Shown piece after piece: positions 1-6,443 of a DNA stretch of 24,451 bases. Both the position numbers and the translations under genes were made by a program. The DNA comes from a virus, in IMG/VR virus record IMGVR_UViG_3300017964_000074, positions 1-24,451 of that record; one strand, 5' to 3'. A model generated the notes under the pieces. It was given only the letters and a program-made list of their open reading frames with translations. It was not told the DNA's origin and did no database searches. The stretch's first letter is position 1; each line of letters opens with the position of its first letter.

Positions 1-560
1 TCCATGATCTTCAGCAGGGACATCGCGTTACCTGACGTTTGATCTCCGATCTGCACAGGCGTATCGGTTATCTGAATTTGCTGAAGAATTTGCTCATCTG
101 TGAACTGGCCACTATCAATCATGGCAAACACGTTTTGATATGCTGCCGCAGCCGCCTGCTGGTACTCGTCTTTTGCCGCAGTTTTATTTGTGAGAATGGC
201 TCCGCTGGTCTCCGCTTGCTGCCTGAGAAGCTCGGTTTGCGCTCTTGCTTCAGCAATATCTGTGTTTTGCTGAGTGATGCCCTGCTGGAATCTTCTCGTT
301 TCCGACGCCTCTTCTCGGTCTGCCTTCCGCCCTTCTCTCTCCTCTCTAAGGCGCTCCAGATCAAGTCCATAGGCTCTGTCAGCCGCTGCTTCGCTTGCCC
401 TAAAAGCACGCTCGTCCCTAGCCGCCGCTTCACGAAGGCGGCGCTCTTCCAGCTCCATTTCTCTTTCGGTGTTGTACTGGTTCTGAACCAGACCAAATCC
501 CTGAGTAAAGCCGTCAGCAAATCCGCCGTAAGAGGATGGGTAATAAGATCTTCGAGCCAT
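1..560 (-). CDS. Coiled-coil, probable internal virion protein (3' end beyond window)
   Basis: The reading frame is open from an ATG at 560 to the window edge, giving 186 codons without a stop, so the C-terminus is missing. An AGAGGTC Shine-Dalgarno sits just before the ATG, and the upstream gene stops only 10 bases away. The N-terminus (MARRSYYPSSYGGFADG) is Gly/Tyr rich. It is followed from about residue 35 to 125 by a highly charged Glu/Arg/Ala heptad-like stretch (EREMELEERRLREAAARDER) that should form a long helix or coiled coil. Then comes a Gln-rich segment ending in QFTDEQILQQIQITDTP. No enzymatic motif is visible. Its place at the end of a run of small virion-type proteins suggests an internal virion or DNA-ejection component; this is inference from position and composition. 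The overlapping plus-strand frame (39-566) is a shadow. Confidence 0.75.
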   Translation of the reverse strand, partial: MARRSYYPSSYGGFADGFTQGFGLVQNQYNTEREMELEERRLREAAARDERAFRASEAAADRAYGLDLERLREEREGRKADREEASETRRFQQGITQQNTDIAEARAQTELLRQQAETSGAILTNKTAAKDEYQQAAAAAYQNVFAMIDSGQFTDEQILQQIQITDTPVQIGDQTSGNAMSLLKIM

Positions 561-570
561 AGCTGACCTC

Positions 571-1287
571 TTAGAAGTCGAATAGTTTGTTGAGAATGAA
601 GAACGCGCCCAAGCCGATGGCCAGAGGGGCGGCTATCGCGGCTAAAGCAGACCCTGCTGGGGCTGCGGCTGCTGGAGCTGCGGCGGCGGCAGTTGAGGTG
701 GTCGCCCCAACGCCCACGCCAGTAGTGGCACCGCCTGCGCCAGCAGCAGCAGCAGTGCCTGCTCCGGCAACACCAACCCCAGAAGTTGCGGCCTTGGTTG
801 CAGCCAAAGCCTCTCCCGTTGCGGTCGCGCCGCTAGCAACCCCTGCGGCAGGCGCAGTAGCGGAAAGCCCGCCACCAGTGCTCAGAAACGCAGACTGACC
901 AACCGGAGCCGTCAAGGCATTAGCCACCCCAGCCTCTAGCGTTCCTGAAGCTGGAGTGCCAAGGACCGCTGCGACCTCTCCACCGTAAGGTGTTGCGGCT
1001 AAAGCTTGGCCCATTTGTGGCGCGGTAATTGGGGAGATGCCCATGGATGGGGCTTGGGGAGATGAAAAAAGCCCAGAAACGTAATTAGATATGTCGCCGC
1101 CGTATTCTCTTGCGACATAAGCGCCACCAATCCCAAGACCCGTGCCAGCAAGCTGTGCTCTTTGAGCTTTCTCCGCCTGCAAAATTTGCTGTCTGATGGC
1201 CTCACGCTCTGCCTCTTCCTGAGACATAGCCTCAAGACCAAGAATTGCTTTGTTTCGGAGATTGTCTCCGGTAGCTATTAACGTCAT
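571..1287 (-). CDS. Ala/Gly-rich hydrophobic virion protein, probable ejection component
   Basis: This 238-residue protein begins at an ATG that overlaps the preceding TAA by one base (TAATG). Residues 20-45 form a charged helix (SQEEAEREAIRQQILQAEKA). The rest is extremely rich in Ala, Gly, Thr and Val, with runs such as TAAAAGAGGATTGVGVG. It ends in a hydrophobic segment, ALAAIAAPLAIGLGAFFIL, followed by NKLFDF, which reads as one C-terminal membrane-spanning helix. Proteins of this size and composition are typical of the small ejection proteins made late in podovirus morphogenesis (P22 gp7/gp20 or T7 gp14 type), which insert into the cell envelope during DNA delivery. No direct sequence similarity to those could be verified here. 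GCN codon repeats leave all frames open across 587-898, so alternative frames there should be ignored. Confidence 0.7.
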   Translation of the reverse strand: MTLIATGDNLRNKAILGLEAMSQEEAEREAIRQQILQAEKAQRAQLAGTGLGIGGAYVAREYGGDISNYVSGLFSSPQAPSMGISPITAPQMGQALAATPYGGEVAAVLGTPASGTLEAGVANALTAPVGQSAFLSTGGGLSATAPAAGVASGATATGEALAATKAATSGVGVAGAGTAAAAGAGGATTGVGVGATTSTAAAAAPAAAAPAGSALAAIAAPLAIGLGAFFILNKLFDF

Positions 1288-1928
1288 TAGCCTGTCCCTT
1301 GTTGTGCGCGAGTCTTCATTCCTATGGACCCGAGTCCACCCCCAAGAAGCGCGATCTTCCTGTCAACGTCTCTGTCTCTGGTGTCGTTCATGCCGCCAAC
1401 CAGAGCGCTGGTCGTGGCGTTTGTGTTGTCTAGTTGCTTGCCCATAACGCCGTAGCGCTCGAACTGGCGCGTGTACTGGTCTCTTGCACTCTGAGCGCCG
1501 CCCATGACAGCGTCTCTAGTGCGCTCCATGTCGCCCTCAAGAAACGTGGTGCCGGTTCGGGTGATCGTGCTCGCCAAGTAATCTTCAATCGGCGCGAAGC
1601 GAGTTAAGTAGTCTTGAGTCTGGGCGCGGATGATGTCTGCGAATAAGCGAGAAGCGCCCTCTTTGTCGTCTCCCAGATAAGCGTTTGGATTGATTGTTCC
1701 AGTGGCTGCGAACTCTGCGGCTCTTGCCTCTTGCTCTGCGTCACCTGCCACGCCTCTGATCACACCTCCAAGTAAGCCGCCACCCGAGTAAGGCCCGCCG
1801 CTCACTCCGGTAGTGGCAGGCTGGTAATTAGGCCCGTAAGTTGGAACGCCATCATCCCCAAAGTAAAACTGTGACACCGCATCTCTGGCGTCCGGCCCTA
1901 GCTGACCCATAAGAGTTGTAAAGTCCAT
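1287..1928 (-). CDS. Internal-virion-type protein, paralogue of the upstream gene
   Basis: This 213-residue protein starts at an ATG sharing one base with the upstream TAA. A Gly/Pro/Tyr-rich N-terminus (residues 20-60, with GGPYSGGGLLGG) precedes a mostly helical region. That region contains QDYLTRFAPIEDYLASTI, then a charged helix (EGDMERTRDAVMGGAQSARD) and a C-terminal DTRDRDVDRKIALLGGGLG segment. The 'Y..RF.PIED' motif and the Gly-rich stretch about 60 residues later match the order seen in the upstream neighbour (QYFNRYQSVFRPLEDMYI). The two are therefore probably divergent tandem duplicates. No transmembrane helix or enzymatic motif is visible. Position among small helical genes after the tail genes suggests a structural protein ejected with the DNA or lodged inside the capsid. 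The exact function is unknown. Confidence 0.7.
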   Translation of the reverse strand: MDFTTLMGQLGPDARDAVSQFYFGDDGVPTYGPNYQPATTGVSGGPYSGGGLLGGVIRGVAGDAEQEARAAEFAATGTINPNAYLGDDKEGASRLFADIIRAQTQDYLTRFAPIEDYLASTITRTGTTFLEGDMERTRDAVMGGAQSARDQYTRQFERYGVMGKQLDNTNATTSALVGGMNDTRDRDVDRKIALLGGGLGSIGMKTRAQQGTG

Positions 1929-2515
1929 TAGGTGTAGCCTTTGTTGTTACCGAAGTAGTTAACTGCGTAGCCAGCGCCCATGCCTGCGGCAGTGCCAAGC
2001 GCGTTCTGGCCCTGCATCTGGTCCGCAAAATCCGTCATGGCCTGAGATCTGGCCTTGTCTTCCGCTGCTCTGGCCAAAGCGATCTGACCTCCCATCGCCT
2101 CGCTCGCAACGCCCTGACCCATCTTGAGCACGTTCTGGACGCCACCGAGGTATCGGTCAGTGTTGTTGATGCCTGCGTCTGCGGCGAGAAGGCCTCTTGC
2201 GGTCCCGAGTTTTGAGTACCCGTCCTGTAAGCCGCCAGCAAAGCTTCCGGATGTGGGCGTCACCCCGCCCTTAGCGAGCAGTCCTGTCTGCAACTTCTGG
2301 AGCTGCGGGGAAAACTCCCGCTGTGCGGCATTAGATCCGGCGTCCATAGCCTTGCGATACTGAGAATCATCGTCAGCCCGAAACACCTGCTGGATGTACA
2401 TATCCTCCAGCGGGCGGAATACGCTCTGGTAACGATTGAAGTATTGCGCCGACTGCTCCGCTAGCGCTCTGTATGCTGGGGTTTCATCTGGCTGTTCTCC
2501 GCCTCCACCACCCAT
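1928..2515 (-). CDS. Internal-virion-type helical protein
   Basis: This is a 195-residue protein. The start ATG at 2515 has an excellent Shine-Dalgarno (TAGGAG, six bases upstream), and the TAG of that motif is also the stop codon of the preceding gene. After a poly-Gly N-terminus (MGGGGGEQPDETP) it is predicted helical, with QSAQYFNRYQSVFRPLEDMY at about residues 21-40. The next parts are QREFSPQLQKLQTGLLAKGG, a Gly/Ser turn (TPTSGSFAGGLQDG), further helices and a Gly-rich end (GTAAGMGAGYAVNYFGNNKG). Small proteins with an 'R(F/Y)xPLED' helix followed by a Gly-rich linker recur downstream of tail genes in many podophages, where they are annotated only as virion or DNA-ejection-type proteins. 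That assignment is inference; no enzymatic residues are visible. Confidence 0.7.
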   Translation of the reverse strand: MGGGGGEQPDETPAYRALAEQSAQYFNRYQSVFRPLEDMYIQQVFRADDDSQYRKAMDAGSNAAQREFSPQLQKLQTGLLAKGGVTPTSGSFAGGLQDGYSKLGTARGLLAADAGINNTDRYLGGVQNVLKMGQGVASEAMGGQIALARAAEDKARSQAMTDFADQMQGQNALGTAAGMGAGYAVNYFGNNKGYT

Positions 2516-2524
2516 AACTTTCTC

Positions 2525-2929
2525 CTACAGATCTTTTCTATAAAGACTCGATACCTTTCGGTATCCATGCCTTCTTGTGAGTCGCCCTATGGCGTCTATC
2601 GGGGTGACAAATTCAACAGCGTCGTGTCCCGTTTTTATGGCCAGCTCTTCCCACTCCTCGCGGTAGTGATCTGCTGTGCCGTACTCAGGGTCGTAAACAA
2701 CCCAAAGCAAAAACTTGCTGATCCGCTCAAACTCGCAATACTGCGACTGAACTACAGCGAACCCCTTTTCTGTTCTGTCGCGATCCATGTACAGGAACGC
2801 TTTCTGACTCACGCAATAGGCGTAAATGTCCTCTGGGATCCAAGGCGGATTGGTCGATTCTTTGACCAAAACAAGACCCTCGCGGACGGTTGGCCATACC
2901 TCTCTTATGTCAACCGGCTCCAAAGCCAT
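2525..2929 (-). CDS. GNAT-like protein in the position of T7 gp13
   Basis: The chosen start is the ATG at 2929, which has a GGAGA Shine-Dalgarno at the right distance. The frame can be extended to a TTG at 2971, but that codon lacks a ribosome site. The resulting protein has 134 residues. The order of elements resembles a small GNAT fold: a helical N-terminus (DIREVWPTVREGLVLV), the segment PPWIPEDIYAYCVSQKAFLY, a central beta strand KGFAVVQ, a second strand FLLWVVYDPEYG, an amphipathic helix DHYREEWEELAIKTGHD and the terminal strands DAVEFVTPIDAIGRLTRRHG and YRKVSSLY. GNAT-like proteins of this length occupy the T7 gp13 position, just ahead of the internal virion proteins. The same order is seen here. 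An intact acetyl-CoA binding loop (Q/RxxGxG/A) is not evident, so it may be structural rather than catalytic. Confidence 0.7.
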   Translation of the reverse strand: MALEPVDIREVWPTVREGLVLVKESTNPPWIPEDIYAYCVSQKAFLYMDRDRTEKGFAVVQSQYCEFERISKFLLWVVYDPEYGTADHYREEWEELAIKTGHDAVEFVTPIDAIGRLTRRHGYRKVSSLYRKDL

Positions 2930-3033
2930 ACTTTTTCTCCACGCACAGCAATGCCTGTGACTGGGCCACAAGCAATCCGTTGATATATAAGGAGTTTCCC
3001 GATCTGCCCCACGGGCGGGGTAATGCTTACATC

Positions 3034-3061
3034 ATCATAACGCGATGTTGCTAAAACTCAA
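3034..3061 (-). promoter_or_regulatory. Putative sigma70-like promoter
   Basis: On the minus strand, TTGAGT (3061-3056) is separated by 16 bases from TATGAT (3039-3034). These match the -35 and -10 consensus at 4/6 and 5/6 positions. The motif lies at the start of the 137-base non-coding gap between the DUF4376-type gene and the GNAT-like gene, the widest break in the tail/internal-virion region. It could give separate expression of the four genes read towards position 1. A short CCCC/GGGG hairpin (3007-3020) would fall in the leader and has no T tract, so it is not a terminator. The rest of the gap shows no ORF. The call rests on motif matching alone. Confidence 0.35.
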
Positions 3062-3066
3062 CGTAA

Positions 3067-3624
3067 CTACCACGTTATAAGGTCAAGTTCTGCCTCTGTT
3101 TCCGCCGCATTTATCTGAGTTCTCAGGCCTCTAGCCTTACCGTGACAGGCGTCAATGTGTGACGCTAGCGCCTGCCCCACCTGCTTCAATTCTTCGGAAT
3201 TCAGGCTAACCGTGGAGTTATCGGACAAAGTCCATACCAGTGTTAGCGTTGAATCTAACTGCGCCCTCTGCACTGCACTCATGATCCTAGACTGGCTGCG
3301 CTCATCGCACTGAAACGTGCGTGAGTTCCACTCAAATGTGCTGAATTCTTCTTGGCTTCTACAAGATTTGATGCGACTCCATGCCTGACTCTTCGCTTCA
3401 TCGAGGTTCAGAACCCATGACGCGGACGTATAATCAAAGTAATGAGCGCCAGAAGGCCTGTCACCCTTCGGCCTGATTTCTCCAGAGGAAACGTAAAAGT
3501 CATCAGGGTCGCCATCTAAATCTACCTGCAAATAGCTTCTGCCAGCCACAACAGACGCAGTGGCATTCTTTTTGACAGAAGTAATCCGGCCATCAGGCTC
3601 ATAAAATACTGCTGCGAATCTCAT
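3067..3624 (-). CDS. DUF4376-type tail-fibre-associated protein
   Basis: This 185-residue protein begins at an ATG overlapping the stop of the large fibre gene by four bases (ATGA). The N-terminal half (residues 1-70) is beta-rich: MRFAAVFYEPDGRITSV, SYLQVDLDGDPDDFYVS, IRPKGDRPSG. The C-terminal half (about 75-180) has the hallmarks of the DUF4376 family of phage proteins. It opens with a helix (DEAKSQAWSRIKSCRSQEEF), continues with FEWNSRTFQCDERSQSRI, LVWTLSDNSTVSLNSEELK and QALASHIDACHGKARGLRTQI, and ends in an acidic tail. The family is usually encoded beside tail fibres and is thought to help their assembly or form part of them. Direct coupling to the 940-residue fibre upstream supports a role in maturing that fibre. 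Confidence 0.75.
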   Translation of the reverse strand: MRFAAVFYEPDGRITSVKKNATASVVAGRSYLQVDLDGDPDDFYVSSGEIRPKGDRPSGAHYFDYTSASWVLNLDEAKSQAWSRIKSCRSQEEFSTFEWNSRTFQCDERSQSRIMSAVQRAQLDSTLTLVWTLSDNSTVSLNSEELKQVGQALASHIDACHGKARGLRTQINAAETEAELDLITW

Positions 3625-6443
3625 TTTTTGCTCGCCTGCACGACCATGCCAGCCTGCTCTCGTCTCCAGTAACCCTGACTGGCAGTTCCGCTATATGTTG
3701 CGTAAGCCTCGATGATATAGCTTTCATTTTGCGCAATCGGCGAGGGAAATTCCGCAAAAGTTGCATACTGTACTTCACGCCCCGGTCTGTCTATGGCCTG
3801 CCAGACCTGACCCCTTGGAGATCCTGCGTTCCCCGAAGAGTTTATTCTGTTTAGCCTCATGAAAATGCTTTCCTGCATACCATCTTGGTGCTGACTGCCA
3901 AGCACTCCGCCAAATCTTTGCCTGCCAAAGACCAAAACTGAGTTGATGTCCTGCCATCCATCGCCCCAATCAACATTCATTCTGACGCACTCTGTCCATG
4001 CGCTGGAATTAGCGCCTATTTTTATTTCTGTAGAGGGGGGCGCAAAGTCTTCTGAATCTGGGACGGTGATAGCATCGTCGTCTATCTTCGCGGTCGTAAC
4101 GCTAAGGTCTTTAATGACTGCGCCAGATGCCTCAAAGACCCCCGTGTTCCCGTTAAACTTTATGTACTTCGACGCATCGCCCATATTGAACGCGGCATAT
4201 CCATTGACATTGCCGAGGAAAAAGCCAGACGCATTAGAGTTGTAGTTACCGACCGTTTCTCCGCTGATAACTTGGGTCTTACCCTGAAAGATTGCAAAGT
4301 TGTTTTGGTTGTCTATCTGGATCTGCCCAGACCTAATCTTTCCTGCATCTAGACTGCCGATATTGGCGTCCGTAATGGTCGCCTCCTCGATCATCGCCCC
4401 AGTTATTTGTGCGTCATGAATAAAGGCATCTTTAATGTAGACGCCCGCTGGAATTGTCTTAGCTGTGCCGTCGTCGTTATATGACTGATTACCATCGGCA
4501 TCCGTCACGTTGTGCGGAGTGGTAAATACTTTGAACGGGTAGTTGTTCCCTACGTTTGAGTTTTCCGTCGCAGTCGAGTCTGAATCAGAAGTAATCGCAA
4601 ACCTATCCGCCGCGACAATGAACGCAGATCCCGTGCCTGTAGACGGCACTCCAGTGTTTGAAGTTGAGATCAAACCAAACCCAGCAACACTGCCGTTGTC
4701 ATCTATCTTGATTGCGTATTTGCCCTGTATGCCGTCAATAGATGAGTGGTGCTGTTGAAGCGTTAAGGTTTCGTTTCCAACAGTGGTGGTGTAATTGGTA
4801 ATCCCGCTAGAGATCGCGCTATCGGTAGAGGTCTTGGTGTAGTAGTTCTGCGTAAGATCGGCTGTAGTAGTGTAGTCACCAAGCTCTGTTTGAACGTATG
4901 TGGTGCTGGCAAGGCCTGTTGTCGCGGCAGATATTGCTGAGTCAGCACCAGTCTTGGTGTAATAATTCTGGTTTAAATTTGCTGTAGTAGTGTAGTCACC
5001 AAGCTCTGTTTGAACGTATGTCTGGCTTGCAAGGCCTGATGTTGCGGCAGATATTGCTGAGTCGGCACCCGTCTTGGTGTAGTAATTTTGTTGCAGGCTG
5101 GCCGTAGTAGTGTAATCACCAAGCTCGGTCTGCACGTATGACTGGGAAGCCAAGTTTAGGGTCGCCGCAGAAATCGCTGAGTCAGTCGCTGTTTTCGTGT
5201 AGTAGTTCTGCTGAAGCGTTGATGTGTTGGTGTAGTTGCCAAGCTGGTTTGTAACATAGGTCTGGCTGGCAAGTCCGGTTGTTGCCGTAGCAATGGCCGA
5301 GTCAGCGTCTGTCTTAGTGTAGTAGTTCTGCTCAAGCGTTGATGTGTTGGTGTAGTTGCCAAGCTGGTTTGTGACGTAGGTTTCGGATGCTAAGCCTGTG
5401 GTCGCAGCAGAAATTGCGCTATTCGTATCCGTCGTTGTGTAATAATTCTGACTTAGCGTGGCTAACGTACTTGCGTTTTGACTCTGAGTGGCAGACACAA
5501 AGTCAACTAGATTTGCATAGTTGCCCACCTCTGACCAATAACTGCTGTTAGCCGCTGGCGTTTGATTGGTAGACGACTGAAGCGCCTTCCATATCTTTCC
5601 GTTGTGGGTGACCATGTCATCTTTAACATAGGAGGTCGAAGAACTCCACGCATTGATAGAGTTAAGGTCATCTATGTCACTTTCTATCGCTGTAATTTCA
5701 GCGTTTATAGATGTGATGTCATCGTTCACATCACTGATATCTGACTCTATAGCAGCTATGTCTGCCTGAATCTGAGTGGTGTCTGGGCCAGCGTTAGATA
5801 TGGCTGTGTTTAGACCGAGGTTATTTACGTCGTCGTCCAGAATGTCATCGATCAGTCCAGAAACATACAAGTAATCAATCGCAGTAGTCGCAGAAGTTCC
5901 CGATGAGCTATTAAATGCAGAAGTAGCTCCCAGCCTGTTCATTGACCGAACCCAATAGTAATAGGTCGTCCCGCTGGGAAGTCCAATGTCATACCAAAAG
6001 TGAACGTCCCCGAAATACTCTTGATATACGCCGTTTGCCTGCGCGTCAGACAGACTGTCTGAAGTATGCCGAAAGATTTGAATCCTAGAATGGCCTCTGT
6101 ATCGCGGCAAATTCCACGAAAGATAAATTCTTCCAAAGCCCCCGCTAGCCGTAAGATTTGTAGGCTGTGTTGGTTGATCTACTACGCCGCCGTCAGGATC
6201 GTTCGGATCGCCGCCAGCGACCACCTCTATGGTTCCGCTGTCAGTGACTAATCCAGATGCTTTTCTTAGGATGCCGGTGTCCAGCAGGTCTCTAAACGTG
6301 ACCGCCCTGTCTATCAGATTCCCGCGACGACCAGTAAGCACGTCCAAGTTCTCTGATACAGACTCAGCAAAACGCCGCTCCTGACCTGAGATGTCGGTCG
6401 GAACTTTAGCCAGAGACTTCCGTATTAAGGACTTTAGCTTCAT
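3621..6443 (-). CDS. Large central tail fibre with J-like (DUF1983-type) region
   Basis: This 940-residue fibre starts at an ATG that overlaps the upstream stop by four bases. Domains in order: a basic N-terminal anchor (1-60, MKLKSLIRKSLAKVP, then RGNLIDRAVTFRDLLDTG); an FN3-like domain (about 92-188, PTNLTASGGFGRIYLSWN to TTYYYWVRSMNRLG); an acidic coiled coil (220-262, IAAIESDISDVNDDITSINA); a CBM5/12-like module (263-307, AWSSSTSYVKDDMVTHNGKI, then YWSEVG). Five and a part 40-residue repeats begin at 333 (NYYTKT..DSAISAAT..LAS). A region like the centre and C-terminus of lambda J follows (571-760, KYAIKIDDNGSVAGFGLIST, AFIVAADRFAI, YIKDAFIHDAQITGAMIEEA, LDAGKIRSGQIQ). A beta-rich tip (about 800-940) probably contacts the receptor. 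J-like proteins are classic siphovirus tail-tip fibres, so finding one here with no tail-tube or tape-measure genes is notable. Confidence 0.8.
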   Translation of the reverse strand: MKLKSLIRKSLAKVPTDISGQERRFAESVSENLDVLTGRRGNLIDRAVTFRDLLDTGILRKASGLVTDSGTIEVVAGGDPNDPDGGVVDQPTQPTNLTASGGFGRIYLSWNLPRYRGHSRIQIFRHTSDSLSDAQANGVYQEYFGDVHFWYDIGLPSGTTYYYWVRSMNRLGATSAFNSSSGTSATTAIDYLYVSGLIDDILDDDVNNLGLNTAISNAGPDTTQIQADIAAIESDISDVNDDITSINAEITAIESDIDDLNSINAWSSSTSYVKDDMVTHNGKIWKALQSSTNQTPAANSSYWSEVGNYANLVDFVSATQSQNASTLATLSQNYYTTTDTNSAISAATTGLASETYVTNQLGNYTNTSTLEQNYYTKTDADSAIATATTGLASQTYVTNQLGNYTNTSTLQQNYYTKTATDSAISAATLNLASQSYVQTELGDYTTTASLQQNYYTKTGADSAISAATSGLASQTYVQTELGDYTTTANLNQNYYTKTGADSAISAATTGLASTTYVQTELGDYTTTADLTQNYYTKTSTDSAISSGITNYTTTVGNETLTLQQHHSSIDGIQGKYAIKIDDNGSVAGFGLISTSNTGVPSTGTGSAFIVAADRFAITSDSDSTATENSNVGNNYPFKVFTTPHNVTDADGNQSYNDDGTAKTIPAGVYIKDAFIHDAQITGAMIEEATITDANIGSLDAGKIRSGQIQIDNQNNFAIFQGKTQVISGETVGNYNSNASGFFLGNVNGYAAFNMGDASKYIKFNGNTGVFEASGAVIKDLSVTTAKIDDDAITVPDSEDFAPPSTEIKIGANSSAWTECVRMNVDWGDGWQDINSVLVFGRQRFGGVLGSQHQDGMQESIFMRLNRINSSGNAGSPRGQVWQAIDRPGREVQYATFAEFPSPIAQNESYIIEAYATYSGTASQGYWRREQAGMVVQASKK
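4848..5447 (-). repeat. Five tandem 120-bp in-frame repeats in the central fibre
   Basis: Residues 333-532 of the large fibre consist of five 40-residue units starting NYYTKT, with a sixth partial unit after them. Two subtypes are visible. Units 1-2 end LGNYTNTSTL and units 3-5 end LGDYTTTA(S/N/D)L. Within a subtype, DNA blocks are identical or nearly so over 30-40 bases: compare 4862-4901 with 4982-5021, and 5221-5252 with 5341-5372. This indicates duplication or gene conversion more recent than the split between subtypes. The units probably form a trimeric stalk that sets fibre length. They are coding and in frame, not a CRISPR array. Confidence 0.9.

Noticed and set aside
39-566. 175-residue plus-strand ORF
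   Set aside because: It is antisense to the coiled-coil gene, which has a strong ribosome site and a coherent helical product. The plus-strand product is Cys/Leu/Arg-rich with no family resemblance.
587-898. 103-residue Ala/Pro-rich plus-strand ORF and the 642-875 minus ORF
   Set aside because: Both are products of GCN/GGN-rich low-complexity DNA that leaves every frame open; the gene at 571-1287 accounts for the region.
3007-3020. CCCC/GGGG hairpin as a terminator
   Set aside because: The stem is only four base pairs and has no T tract on either strand.
4848-5447. Possible CRISPR array (regular 120-bp repeats)
   Set aside because: The repeats are in frame, continuous without unique spacers, and encode a consistent 40-residue fibre unit.
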